Assembly: GCF_021155775.2 (NCBI RefSeq)
Contig: NC_060233.1
Span: forward strand, 35,433,077-35,497,076
Direction: 5' to 3'
DNA: 64,000 nt
DNA from: Neodiprion pinetum
Taxonomy: Eukaryota; Arthropoda; Insecta; Hymenoptera; Diprionidae
Shown here one piece after another: positions 1-11,750 of this stretch. Both the position numbers and the translations under genes were made by a program. How positions within the stretch are numbered: position 1 is the first letter of the stretch; the number at the start of each line of letters is the position of its first letter. The notes beneath the pieces were generated by a model that was not told where the DNA came from, made no database searches, and saw only the letters and a program-made list of their open reading frames with translations.

Positions 1-2559
1 TTGCCGATAATTACACGAACATCAATCTGCCCGATGATCAGCTCAAGTTTTACTTCAATTCATTCCCGTCGATGACCGAAAAGTGTCGAAACGATCCGGA
101 CTGTCCTTATAAGGCAAGTAAATTTATATACAAGTTTCTTTACTTACGTGGAAGTGAATGAAAGGAAGCTTTTGTCTGGTGTGGTAATCTTGAAAAAAAT
201 ACAGGTTTTCATACGGCGAATATGGGGGGCACTTTTTCATGGTTTTCTTACATGAAACAATCAAACCTTCGAGTCTTCCTGGCAATGAAAACGCGCGCGG
301 TTATTCAAATCGGGGCAAAATGGAAAAGGGAAATAACAGCATCTGCGTTGAATAACGATTGCGAAAAAATTTGTTTTATTTGATATCACTTTTTTTGCCT
401 CAGGAGCACCTGGACAGCAAAGTGTGCTGGGGATACGAGGACAACTGCAAGCCGGAAAACGCTTACTCGATACCAAAATGTCCGGGAGATCACAAGGGTT
501 GGGTAGCCACAAAACAGGCCCAACTTGACACGTTTTATACGCAGGGTGATTTCGGCTATGTCCGGGATCAAAAAAGGGAGATGAGGATATTATGCGAACC
601 TCTTTTTCTCGTGAGCTACCATAGTTTGCGAATGCATTAAAATTTACGAATCTTTTCTGATGTTCTACATTTTCGATTCTCAGGACGATTCATCGCTCGA
701 GTGTTCGAATCACATGAGATTCTGCAGAGGCCGAAATATTATGATCAATTTCACTGATCTCGCTAGTCGAAGGGATCCGATAAGATACAAGATGGACGTT
801 TTGCAAGAAGGTCAAATCGGTGGCTATTGCACGTGAGGACATGGAATACGTTGTATTTTTATTTTTCTAATTCTATAATTACTGTACGAATGATGAGCTA
901 AGTACAAATATGGCAACTAAAAATAACCGATATCTGTTCGTGCTTTGTTTATCAGATTAAACGAAGGTAGACTCAAGGAAAATGCAGACCATATCAGTCC
1001 CTTGCAGTCGTGGGGACCAGAAATTCGAAACTTTAGAAAACTGGCTAGACGTCCAATACCGGAAGGGGATTGTGACGTGGTTATTGAAAAACCGACATTT
1101 CTCATGAAAATTGACGCCAGTACGTTTTTTCGAAATATAATACGAAAGGATCTACGCCCATTTCCGCGGTGACCAAATCGAATGAAATACTCTTTGACGA
1201 TTTATTTTGTTGCAGCAGTTAACATGTACCACCACTTCTGTGACTTTTTCAACCTCTACGCATCCCTTCACGTCAATTTATCGCATCCGTCAACTTTTGA
1301 TACTGACAATCATATTTTGATATGGGAGAGTTATAGGTCACTTTCTCTTTGAACTAAAGCACGTTTAGCCGTAGCACCAATCACTTGGTCTGTAAATGCT
1401 GAAAAAAACTTTATATCTGCAGTTATCAATCAGCGTTTGAAGATACTTTTGCTGCATTTACCAGCAATCCGTTATGGGATTTAAAGACCTTTCGAGGGGA
1501 AACAGTTTGCTTCAAGAATATAATATTTCCGATGTTACCACGAATGATTTTCGGACTCTACTACAACACGCCATTGGTAAATTTATTATTTGTCTAACAA
1601 AGTCGAAAGTGTGTGTTTTATTTAATTTATATTTTCACATACAACAAACTAATTCCGTCGATAAACAGATTTACGGATGTGAAAAAAGCGGTCTTTTCAA
1701 AGCGTTCAGCGACCACGTTCTGCACAGATTGAATGTACAGAGGCGTGAGAAAAAAAATTCGAATATTCGAGTCACGCTTCTGAGCAGAGACACACAGTAC
1801 AGGAGAATACTCAACGAGGATGATCTTGTTGAGGCTTTGAAAAGGAATCCCAACTATAAAGTTAGAAAGGTTTGTAAAGTCGATAGAGCATTGAAGTTAA
1901 CTTACTAAAATAATGCATTCTTGACGTAGATTTCGTTCCATGCAGGTAACTTACAACAAGAATTTGTCATTCAAAAATCAACTACGGATAACAAGGAACA
2001 CTGATATTTTCATCGGAATACACGGTGCTGGGCTTACACATCTGATGTTTCTGCCAGAGTGGGCTGCAGTTTTTGAAATGTCAGTGATTTTTTATTCCAT
2101 TTACGTACGCATTTGAATTGATAGATTCATAAAGCTATATATACATATTTCAAATCCCAATGTACTAATTTTTTAGATACAATTGTGAAGACCCAAGCTG
2201 CTACAAAGATCTTGCTAGATTAAGAGGTGTGAAGTACTTGACATGGGAAAATCTGGAAAAGTTGGTTCAAGAAGATCCTGTAAGAAATTAACACTCTCAA
2301 AGCTTTAAAAACTTTTTTCTCAAATTGCCAATTTGAAGCATGATTCTCATTGTTTGTTTTCTTTCTCCAGGGAACACATCCGGATGGCGGAGCTCATGCA
2401 AAGTTTACAAACTACAGTTTTGATGTCGAAGAATTTCTGCGACTCGTAACTGTTGCAGAAAAACATGTTAAAAATCATAAAGCGTTCAAAGATTTCATCA
2501 AACAATCATCAAAAAAAAATATTACGTCTTACAAAAATGTGCCCAAAGACGAGTTATAA
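1..2559 (+). CDS. EOGT: EOGT, EGF-domain-specific O-GlcNAc transferase (5' end outside window)
   Basis: Transfers GlcNAc to Ser/Thr in EGF repeats of secreted and membrane proteins inside the ER lumen (GT61-type family). Exons I can join: 1-113, 404-610, 684-832, 956-1119, 1216-1336, 1423-1576, 1669-1869, 1946-2079, 2177-2279, 2371-2559. The phases agree and give 510 residues, so only a short N-terminus with the signal peptide is missing. Family landmarks seen in order: DCPYK, CWGYED, SPLQSW, CDVVIEKPT, MYHHFCDF, RITRNTDIFIGIHGAGLTH, NCEDPSCYKDLARLRGV, KFTNYSFDVEEF. The protein ends in KDEL, which fits ER retention. The first visible intron starts with GC (AAG|GCAAGT at 113/114), a recognised non-canonical donor; the others are GT-AG. 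A TGA or TAA meets every alternative read-through of the introns, so the gene looks intact. Confidence 0.96.
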
Positions 2560-3158
2560 AAAAAAAAAAAAAAATTAGATCAAACCTGGTCAATGTGAGC
2601 ATCTAACAATAGTTACCATTTATAACGGGAAGATATACTATTTATATGTAGAACACAATTAATTCAGTGTACAAGTAATCCATTAATCCGAAAATATCAA
2701 TAATCGTGTGTTGAATCTGGATGATAAATGAGGTTTTATATTCGATTTTACATTACTGAGACAACTATTATTTCCCAATGATGGATTCGTATCTTGCTTT
2801 AAGTCTGAGTGTGTTGCTTACAGTTTAGAAAACAAGTCGTCACTTCAGTGTTCAAATGATTGCCATAAGTGACAACAAAATGCATTGCATATACATATAC
2901 GTTACTGATTCCTATTTAGGTAAATGATTTTTATTATTTTTATATAAAAAATCGTTGTACATACTTAATTATATACACGTATATTTAAATGTTTTAGAAA
3001 TGAATACATGAATATAATTTTTAACCGTTGCACGATACCTGAATAGAAGATGGTTTAGCATACTGAATTATTTAATTATGAAGGCACCAAATTTGAACAA
3101 CAAGAATGCATTTCAGTTGACTTAGATAATCCTAAGAGCAGTAACTCGTCGTTAAATC
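2560..3158. other. Convergent 3' ends of EOGT and PIGW
   Basis: This AT-rich gap holds the 3' untranslated tails of two convergent genes. An A-run directly follows the EOGT stop. A minus-strand AATAAA (plus 2930-2935) could serve PIGW. I see no coding region. Confidence 0.6.
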
Positions 3159-4667
3159 TCACAACTTAATTTGTATTTTAAATCTGAACAAAACTGCGAA
3201 TAGGCCGGTACTTGCCAACATATACGCAGTGATAATTTGGACAGCTTCAATATCTGGTACATACAGCGTTCTAACAGTCATATTTACGGCACCAGTGAGA
3301 AAATTACAGATGAGAAAGAAAGCTAGGCCATTATAGTTAATCGCTTCGAAAATTTCAGGTATACTAGAGATCTGATTCTGGACTTGCGTAACGTTCTTAT
3401 TCTTCGATGTGACCTGCTTAAAAATATCTGCTATAATATCGATCAGCAACAACAAAGTCAACATAACTGTGGACAGAGTAACCATCCAAGCACAATATCC
3501 AGCATTAGCCAGCTTTCGAGAAGTTCTGCGGTACCCATTTAGAAAAAGGGTGGCTATGCATGCTTGTGCCGCAATTAAAGACAATTTTACACAGAGAATC
3601 ATAGATTCACTGTATTGAGCCTCAAAAGTTCGTCCGAATATGGTAAAATTGAAATATGTGGATCTACCAGTCTGTGCTCTGCTTGCCCTGAGGTATGTCG
3701 AGTGTATCAATCTGCCAACGACAACGCCAATAAAATAAAGCCCTGTGTAGCCCAGAGTGGATACAATCCCTTCACGATTAGCATTCAAGAATCCTTCTCT
3801 GGAGTGTCCGAAAACCCATTTTTTCACAGTTTTCTGACTGAGTAAGTACTCGTACATGCCAAGAATAGAAATACCAAGAAGCAAAGAACGGTTGGGAGTT
3901 ATCAGAGAAGTTACAATGCTTGTTAGGATCTTCACCGCAGCTAGTGTGATGAAAAAATTCCAGTGAACGCCGTACTCCGTTACATGTTTCTGATAATTTA
4001 GATATTCGACAGAGAAGTATCTAGCCGAACCCAAAATCAAAAGAGGAATGCAGCTCCTCAGGCAATCGTGCAAGTTTCTCGAAGCAGTCGTCAAAAAACC
4101 TGAAGTTCGACGATCGCCAGAATCTCTTGCCTCCGGAGAGACCAGCGCATTTGCAATTACAAAAAATCCCACGCCTGTATCCATCAGGCTGTAACCATAT
4201 ACTTCAGTCTTTGCGTGACGACGTGGAAATACTTTGAAGTCGACAGCCAATATGCAAATAGCAGTCAACAGGTTGGTCAGGGCTCGGAAGTTTGTTATAA
4301 AAGGATGGCGAGTTCCTACTCGTGATGGCTGACTATTACCAATTGTTGTAGGGTTTGCCATGATGATCATTAACATAAAATTTGTGCATGATAAGGCGAG
4401 GAGAGCTAGGCAGACGGATATTTTAGCATCAGAGTAAATCGTGCAGCATAGAATTGTCGGTACTATTACTATCAGGAATTCTAAAATGAATCTTGTTGCG
4501 CGATTCAGGTATTTCCCGAGTATGCATGATGTCGTTAACATCAACAACAAGCTACAAACGCTCGGCATTAACATCAGCAATGTTTCTCTCGCTGTAGTGC
4601 CGTGGTTGTTGGTGACGAATTCTATTTGCGCCTTTCTGTATGCCGCCTCGTTTGAATCGACCGCCAT
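3159..4667 (-). CDS. PIGW: PIGW / GWT1 GPI-anchor inositol acyltransferase
   Basis: Adds an acyl chain to the inositol of GlcN-PI, an early step of GPI-anchor synthesis in the ER membrane. It is a single exon of 502 residues, the usual length for the family. The N-terminus reads AYRKAQIEFVTNNHGTT, matching the conserved 'K..FV..N.GT' start of PIG-W/Gwt1 proteins, and the rest is a run of hydrophobic membrane segments (about 12-13). Other landmarks are a Gly-Tyr-Ser-Leu-Met-Asp-Thr-Gly-Val-Gly-Phe stretch, EYGVHWNFF and SREGFLNANREGI. The open frame extends upstream to 4739, but that longer version begins with GTG. The first ATG, at 4667, is followed directly by the family N-terminus, so I use it. 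It is convergent with EOGT. Confidence 0.93.
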   Translation of the reverse strand: MAVDSNEAAYRKAQIEFVTNNHGTTARETLLMLMPSVCSLLLMLTTSCILGKYLNRATRFILEFLIVIVPTILCCTIYSDAKISVCLALLALSCTNFMLMIIMANPTTIGNSQPSRVGTRHPFITNFRALTNLLTAICILAVDFKVFPRRHAKTEVYGYSLMDTGVGFFVIANALVSPEARDSGDRRTSGFLTTASRNLHDCLRSCIPLLILGSARYFSVEYLNYQKHVTEYGVHWNFFITLAAVKILTSIVTSLITPNRSLLLGISILGMYEYLLSQKTVKKWVFGHSREGFLNANREGIVSTLGYTGLYFIGVVVGRLIHSTYLRASRAQTGRSTYFNFTIFGRTFEAQYSESMILCVKLSLIAAQACIATLFLNGYRRTSRKLANAGYCAWMVTLSTVMLTLLLLIDIIADIFKQVTSKNKNVTQVQNQISSIPEIFEAINYNGLAFFLICNFLTGAVNMTVRTLYVPDIEAVQIITAYMLASTGLFAVLFRFKIQIKL

Positions 4668-5290
4668 TATTACCGCGTTCCGTATTCCGCGGCGTTTCTT
4701 GTCAGATGCGGTGAGCGATAGCCTAAAAAATCGTGACACATGTCTTTGAGAATTCGCCTCGAATTAGTGGAAGGAATGACGAGCTGAGCTTACCGCGTAA
4801 TTCCCTTTCTCGTATTGATCGCCTACACTTGCCTTTTAGCCGATCCGAGTTTCTCTGGTATCGGTTACACCCTCCTCGACTCACTTAACGACACAACGTC
4901 GTGCCGCCATTTTCAAGCACATGTCTCGTCCGCTACTCTGCTTTTACTGTGCTTATCGATTGCCACGCGTCTAAGGATATCAAGTCGACGTAGTACAAAA
5001 GGAGCGGTCAAATTTGAGACACTTGCGAAAGTGTGAGAAAACATTACTCATTAAGCTATTTTCATGTTACTATCGCAACAGTGAAATTTACATCACTACC
5101 AAGCTCGTTGTCAATGTTAGTCGAACATTTATTCACCCGCAGTTCTCGATGGTCGTTATCACGAATAATATAATACGTAGTACACTTTGCGACTACATAG
5201 GTATACGTATCCATGAATTCCACAGTATAATAATAAATCCAAGTAAAATAAGCTCATAGTTCTAAATGGGTACTATCACCGTTTCAATTG
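4668..5290. other. PIGW upstream region
   Basis: The 5' flank of PIGW on the right side and the 3' flank of the neighbouring orphan ORF. Short open frames here have no recognisable features. No TATA box or RNA gene is evident. Confidence 0.4.
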
Positions 5291-6346
5291 TCACAAAATC
5301 TGATCATCGTTATTTAATTTGTTTTTATCCTCTCTAACGGAGAAACAGGATAAACATACGGCTCTGCGCAAAGCCCTTTGAACACTGGCCGAAAATCGTG
5401 CGAACAGTTTGTCATCCCTTCTTGTCCTGGAGGGTGAGCTATGATCGATAGATTCAGACTGCGGACCATTATTAACGATCTCTGGATCATCGCCAATTTT
5501 TCCTGCAGTGACCGAAACCAACTCGTTCGAATCATCAGTGACATCGGCCGGCTTACTCATCTTGCTGTTGGCCAGTTTCTTGTCGAAATCCTTTCCCGCC
5601 GGAGTCTCAACGAAGGCCAGCGTGTACTCGGGGCTCACAACCTTCGACAACCTTCTGCAGGTTGCAGCCTGTCGCGAAACGCATCGATCGTTGATCGACG
5701 CAAACGACGTGAGTTCGAAGTGAGATAATCCAGACTGCAGATCCTCCAAGTAGCTCGAAATGCGCGACGATCTCTGAACGGTTGTGTCCGAAGCGGTGTT
5801 TATCGGGACTTCGCTCGAGGCGTCCCAGGAAGAGAGGGGAACAAGGCCTTCCTCTTGGAAAGGCGACACCGTGCGAGCATCGATCATCGTCGCGAGATTG
5901 ACCATCGACTGGGAAGCGGCGAGATGATAACCATCCCCCAGGACACCTTCCAGGACGCGAGAGGCAGTGCGCTGCACCCTGGATCTCCTCTGGACGCGGA
6001 TGACGGTGATGTCGGAGTCGCTCGGGAAAGACGATCCCTCGAAGTCTTTGTATCTCTCGGCGATTTTGTGGCGGCTTGATAGGAAAAGATCGCTGTCGCT
6101 CCTGCTCCTTGGGCACGTAAATTCGTGGGAACGAAATTTTTGCAAAATTCGAAGGCCTAGAAACCTCCCTAATTCCCGGGAGTTTAGTATCGTTGTGGGA
6201 GGATCATCACAGCAGAGATTTTTCGATGAGTTTTTTGCTGCCGGATGTGTCGTTGTTGAATCCTCGGGGTGATAATGACCGCTTGCATTTCTTCGGGTTA
6301 TTATATTATCGATACTGAACTTGCGCGCTGAACCGTTGTCGCACAT
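5291..6346 (-). CDS. Orphan serine-rich protein, single exon
   Basis: I do not recognise this protein. The first real ATG (6346) gives 351 residues; a few codons further upstream the frame is open only from a TTG. The protein is hydrophilic, rich in Ser, Arg and Asp, with no signal peptide or membrane segment. It has basic/serine clusters (RSRSDSDLF, PSDSDITVIRVQRRSR) and a basic C-terminal part (RRDDKLFARF, VQRALRRAVCLSCF). The ORF is much longer than chance would give in this AT-rich DNA and is GC-richer than its flanks, which supports coding. Other frames on both strands over 5440-6270 are also partly open, but they lack features. It lies head-to-head with TBC1D20, about 1 kb away. A nuclear or scaffold role would be a guess; an insect-restricted protein is likely. 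Confidence 0.6.
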   Translation of the reverse strand: MCDNGSARKFSIDNIITRRNASGHYHPEDSTTTHPAAKNSSKNLCCDDPPTTILNSRELGRFLGLRILQKFRSHEFTCPRSRSDSDLFLSSRHKIAERYKDFEGSSFPSDSDITVIRVQRRSRVQRTASRVLEGVLGDGYHLAASQSMVNLATMIDARTVSPFQEEGLVPLSSWDASSEVPINTASDTTVQRSSRISSYLEDLQSGLSHFELTSFASINDRCVSRQAATCRRLSKVVSPEYTLAFVETPAGKDFDKKLANSKMSKPADVTDDSNELVSVTAGKIGDDPEIVNNGPQSESIDHSSPSRTRRDDKLFARFSASVQRALRRAVCLSCFSVREDKNKLNNDDQIL

Positions 6347-7385
6347 TTTTAACACAATTTAATTAATCAATTCGCTTATTCTAATTATTATTGACGCGGG
6401 TGTTGTATCGTTTATACCGTTCAATGTAAACGGTTAGCATAGTAATTTTCGCTTATGCTCTTGTGACAATCGATGTCCATGATGTAATTACTTCGAGATT
6501 TAGATTAATTGACAAACTTCAGCTGACTGATAAAGCTCGCAACTAGTGGCATCGGACATTTTTTTTCCGTCGCCACTTAAAATTCTTCCCAAATTTCAAT
6601 GTAGCTACAAGTATAAACTATACCCGAGCCTCTACCGAACTCTGCCGAACTATACTCGGAGGGTAAAGCGATAATTGAAAAAATTACCAACCTACAAATC
6701 GTTGATCGTTTCAAGGGTTCCGACTTCGAAGGTTGTAAATAACACAATTCTTACTACTCCGAGTTTGCAGTCAAATAAGCAGATTTCATTAAACCTGAGA
6801 GTTAAATATAAGACCGCATTGAAATTCCAAGCCTGCCACTAACAGTGAATAATATCATAAGATCTACTTTTCAAAGAACATTCCGAATGGTTGGTGCAAA
6901 TACTATACAAACTTGCCGGGTCATCCGGTAAATTAGAAAACAAATACAAATCAGCTGATCAAATTTTCTGGCTCTAAATTGTTGCACAAATTCCGATAAG
7001 GAAAAAATAAAAAATTCACACTTTCGGCAGCTAAATTCAATGTAGGCATCGAAAATTCTGACGAATTCAAACTTACCAAGGTCTTACACCTGCGGACTCC
7101 AAGTGATCCGTAAATCAAACAACTCCCGCGCCTGGTTCAGCTGACGCGGAACGCGGACCGTTACGTAACCTTGTTTTCGAATCATGACAATCACCTCGTT
7201 GCGTGTATCTGTCACTTTCAAACGATACCCACTCACCGTATCGTAGACTTTGGCGCACAGCTGGCCGCGGTTCTGGTTAAAATCGTGAAATATAAGTGAA
7301 GATAATCATCGGTGGTGATAGGTTCAGTGACGATACCGCGTCAATACACCTGATATGACCTTGAGAAAACTGGTATCGCCACGTA
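6347..7385. promoter_or_regulatory. Divergent promoter region between the orphan ORF and TBC1D20
   Basis: About 1 kb separating two divergent genes. The right part (about 7090-7270) is GC- and CpG-richer than the rest. On the minus strand it contains CCGCAG|GTGTAAG (around 7090), which could be the donor of an untranslated first exon of the orphan gene. No long ORF is present. Confidence 0.35.
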
Positions 7386-10246
7386 ATGGAAACCGACGAA
7401 GATGATCTACCTCTGGTGCAACCTGTTCCTGGGCCGTTGGACAATTCGGTCGGTGAATTGGTTAGAAATGCCCCGTCGAATCTTCGGAAGAGGAATATCG
7501 GATTGGGTCTTTCCGAGGCGAGTAAGAGGACGGAAAAAGGGGAATCGACGCCGGAATCCGACGCAAGACTCAATTCGTTTCCTTCGGACGCGACGAAAAT
7601 CTGGGGCGACGGTGAAATTTCCCCTAGAATACCTGGAATTGAGGTTCTTGAATCACCAGGTAAATCGAACGGTGTCAAATCTCCAGCTCCAGCCTTAGAT
7701 CCCTCTAACACTTTGCCTTCGGATCAATCCGACAATCTAGAATCACTCACCGCCAGAGAACGCATGAAAATTAACATCGTTCGAGGATGCCTATCGAAGC
7801 CAGACCTCACCTTTGGGGAATTAAGATTGCTCGGCTGCAGTAGCGAAGGATTCGTTAATGGTAATTATCACCAGACATTGTTTAATTTGTCCAAAATAAA
7901 TAAGATCCAGAATTTGTTCGATGCAATAAGGAAATGTAGATCGTCAGCGAACGACAAAACAGAGTGATAATAGCTGTCGTTACATCACCGGTGATTACAG
8001 GATCTGAAATATTTTGTTAAATAGCCGTTTATTTGTTTCAATGCCTTCCATTAATAGTGCAAACCATGAATGTGTTATTTTATCTCTTTCTCTCATGAAT
8101 GTGTATCCGGTATTTGCTATATTGACTATTAGTTTTGGTACTGTCATATTATTGTGCATCTAGCTTGTGATGACTCAACAAAATGCTTAATGTGTTCTCA
8201 ATGTCAAACGAAATTAGCGTGTTATAATAAGCCCTATTGTTTCACATAATTGAGCGCTCTCCTGTACGGTGCGTTTGCGTTGAAAAAAATTCATTAATCA
8301 TGTTAATGGAGCATTAGCGATGATTAAATGGCTATGTAAATATTCAAATATTCTCTACTCTAAACTGTTTTGTTGTTTCAAGTGGCATCACTTAACATTT
8401 GTCTGCAATTAGTATTTGCCTAAAGAAAATACTTTTTGAATGGAGATATTTTTTTTATATATTTCTTTTGGAAAGAAGTTTTCAGTATGCTGACTGAATT
8501 TAGTTATTTATTAAACTTATGAATTGTAGTTAGATCAAAGGTCATATTCGTGAGTCATTGCATCGCACAGGTTGAAGCGATCCAAATTCAATACGAAAAC
8601 TGGATCTAAGTATGAACGGTACCGCATCAGAAATTTATAATGATGTGAATCATGTACACATATATATACTTTCAAGATATAGATAAGTTTTGAATTAGAA
8701 AAGGAATCAAATCCCAGCAGTTTTTGTTGCTTTATTTTCTTGTTTTGTTTTGGTTTCCACATCCCAATTCTTATAATTCCTTAAAAAGTATATATATCAT
8801 GATAAAAGGATACTTGATTCTACATTGATGAAGATGGGTTTGTTCTACCCAAATTTTGTAAATGAAAGTTATCTGCAGATGATATACGAAGGATGCTATG
8901 GCCTCGGCTCTTAGGACTGAGTGACAGAGAGCCTGATCCAGTGAATGGATTGGACACAGTACACACTAAAATACCCAATGAGGTTTATCAACAAATATTG
9001 AAGGATGTAGTGAGGAGCACGAGTCACTTTCCACAAGAATCGACAGAGGATGAGACCACTGCACTTGAGAATGAAATGACACAGATGATATGCTGGGTGC
9101 TTCATAGGAATAAAAAATTGAAGCATGTACCATTTTATGCAATTACAAATAATTTCAGAAGAACCGTCAAAAATATCTGAACAGATGAATGGAAATTATT
9201 TTATGCAATTTTGGGACAGCCGAGTGATTCAACATCTATTTACAGTTATTATCAAGGCTACAATGACGTAGCAGCAACAGTCCTCATGGTGATGGGTCTT
9301 CAACGTGGGCTACAAGTTTTAGAACAAATATCGCTAAGATTTCTTCAAAGGTTCATGGAAGCTACGATGGAGAAGGTCAACCAAGAGTTGTTTTTTATAT
9401 TCGCGTTACTAGAACGAGTTCACCCAACCCTATTGCAACACTTGGAAAAGTAGGTGGCAATTTTTTAACAGGTAATGCCACTGTAACTACTCGAAACCCT
9501 TGTTGTAAACGTCGAACAACTTTTCTTTTCTAGTGTGGAACTATTCCCGCACTTTGCTCTTGCCGAATACACAACGTGGTACGCACACAAGTACTCCGAG
9601 CATAGGAAATTACTGCACAGATTGTTCGACTACTTTCTTGGAAGCCCCCCGCTCATGCCGTTATATCTAAGCACAGTAATAGTCGCCCATAGGTCTACCG
9701 AAATTTTCAACACAACACCTGATATGGGACATACTCACAAAGTGCTTTGCACGGTAAGCTGTTACCCGCATCGTACACTGTCTCGTTGATGATGTAGTCC
9801 GAGTGATGTATTTTAGCTAGAAGTTCGTCAGTCACTTTTTCGTCCTGCATTTCAATTCTTCGCAAATTACTCGAATGACGTACTGGATGAACATTATTGA
9901 AAATTAGAAAAGTTCGTTTCATACTCATTTGTTTTTCTAGCTGCCCGAGGATTTGCCGTTTGAAAATTTGCTGGTTGATGCTAAGGACCTGTACCAAAAA
10001 TACCCGCCAGACTCGATAGAAAATGATGTTCGAGACTATGACAACAAAAGGCGAAGGAAGGAGCAAGAATGGAAGCGAGTGGCTGAGAAAAATCGTCAAG
10101 AGCGTGAACGTCGGAGTCGGCTTCAAGTTGCAGTTCCTCATCCACGCTTGCCTTACAGAGTCGGAAGTTACAGAACTATAGCCGTCGTTACTGTCTTAGC
10201 TTTAGGTATTTACGCCTTCTTAAAAAGCTCTTCGGGCCTGAACTGA
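7386..10246 (+). CDS. TBC1D20: TBC1D20-like Rab GTPase-activating protein, ER-anchored
   Basis: A Rab GAP of the TBC1D20 type; the human protein acts on Rab1/Rab18 at the ER. Exons 7386-7860, 8879-9126, 9220-9449, 9534-9753 and 9941-10246 join in phase to give 492 residues. The TBC domain starts about residue 145 (KINIVRGCLSKPD, then DDIRRMLWPRLLGL). The catalytic arginine motif ILKDVVR is at residues 198-204 and the glutamine motif YYQGYND near 251-257. The last 25 residues hold a membrane anchor (TIAVVTVLALGIYAFL), as in the human protein. Two oddities: an acidic, Ser/Pro-rich N-terminal extension of about 110 residues, and an insert PSDSTSIYS just before YYQGY that depends on the acceptor chosen for exon 3. 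The 93-bp intron before exon 3 is a multiple of three. AATAAA lies at 10256-10261. Confidence 0.92.
7861..8878 (+). other. Intron 1 of TBC1D20
   Basis: An AT-rich intron of about 1 kb with donor G|GTAATT and acceptor CTGCAG. The exons on either side join as Gly-Phe-Val-Asn-Asp-Asp-Ile-Arg-Arg, matching the start of the TBC domain. I see no gene inside it. Confidence 0.8.
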
Positions 10247-11750
10247 TAACAAGTCAATAAATTTATATACCAAAGTCAGATGCACCTCGGTTCTTACGAT
10301 TAATTGTAAGACCGACTGTTCGATAAACTGGATCTCAAAATTTTGAAAGTGATGTTAAAAAATAGAACAAAAAGCGATAAAACTCGCAGTGAACTCTCTA
10401 CCGGTTTAATAATCGGTCGAATCGTAATTCATTAAGCCAACGCGCTTATTGCAAGCTACTAAAGATGTGAATTATAATTTATAGATGCCTCCTAAGTTTA
10501 TCGTTTCCGCGTAAATGTTATAAAGTTTTTCTAAGCATTCCTGCACTGCCTTATGCCGTGTTCTGTGAAAGATAATATATGCAATTTCCCGAGTCATAGA
10601 TCCGCACAACATGTGCAGTAAGAGACAAGCGTGTGACAAAAGCGACCATGCCATTTACTCTGTACAGTTATAATTAAATTAGTTAACGTCTTAACGTGTG
10701 TCGCCGAAAATTTATACAGCGGGTTTCATATGTCGGCTAAGTAACCTTCTTCCCTCGACTTCTTAATTGTCTGAAATTTTCATTTTGCTTGTTAAATTAA
10801 AAATTCCCCTTAATAGATGAATATGCGCGTTCTTTTATTTGTCAAAGGGTACAGAGTCTATAAATTGAATAACATAGAGCAATTTCGTTGGAAACACGTG
10901 GCTTACAATTAGTTGGCGTAAAATCTCTTACAAATGTATTTACGAGAAAGTACATCAGAAGGGAACACAAAATGGAACAGAAAATTATTTGTAATAAAAT
11001 AAGAACCTTGTATTTAGGTATGAGAATATAAATATACCACAAAAATTTGACAAAACTTGATTCGAATCAAACCTTGAAATAGCTGGTTTTTGCGTGAATT
11101 CAAATTACGTACATATATGTGCACACATATGTATATTTTCTAGCATATTGTAATTAGATTTCAAATACGAATCACAAAAGATACATAGCCGATAGATATT
11201 AATTTCAAAGAATAATAATAAGTTATGAAATATATATACATATATATATATATATAAAATATATAGTATATACATTATACATGTAAGCACGGTAGTGCAA
11301 TATTCAAGCCGTGAATGAAATATTAATTTTTGGAATAATTCAATGCAACATTTTTTCAAAAGTATGTGAATCGTAAATTTTCATACTTATGAAGAAAGGT
11401 TTCCGACCCCCAACGTAATTTCATTTGGTTCATTCTTCTAACTGTCGTACAGCAAGTAAACGAAACGTATGTCAGGCCGGTTGTTTGCGAAATAAGATTT
11501 TTGAAAACAGTATATTAATCAACAGGCAGGTGTCGATATAACAAAAATGTATCGACTACATAATATGAAATCATATGTATCACCGTTTTTCTTTCCTAAA
11601 CAGTTTGAGTATTCATTGTCTCAGGCTTTAAATTGCGAATTGAATACATAGAAAACCGTGTGTATATAAATTCCTAAGCGGAAATCTTCTTTTCTAAGTC
11701 GTAACGTGTAAGATGTTTGAGTAATATTTGCATGTTTTTTTTATCTCGAT
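10247..11750. other. Intergenic, AT-rich, with AT dinucleotide repeat
   Basis: Contains the TBC1D20 3' tail and poly(A) signal, then unannotated AT-rich DNA with a TA repeat at about 11230-11256. The last 50 bases are the 3' flank of the minus-strand glycine-rich gene. No coding region is supported. Confidence 0.5.

Noticed and set aside
4668..4739. 24-residue N-terminal extension of PIGW
   Set aside because: It begins with GTG, and the family's conserved N-terminus begins right after the first ATG at 4667.
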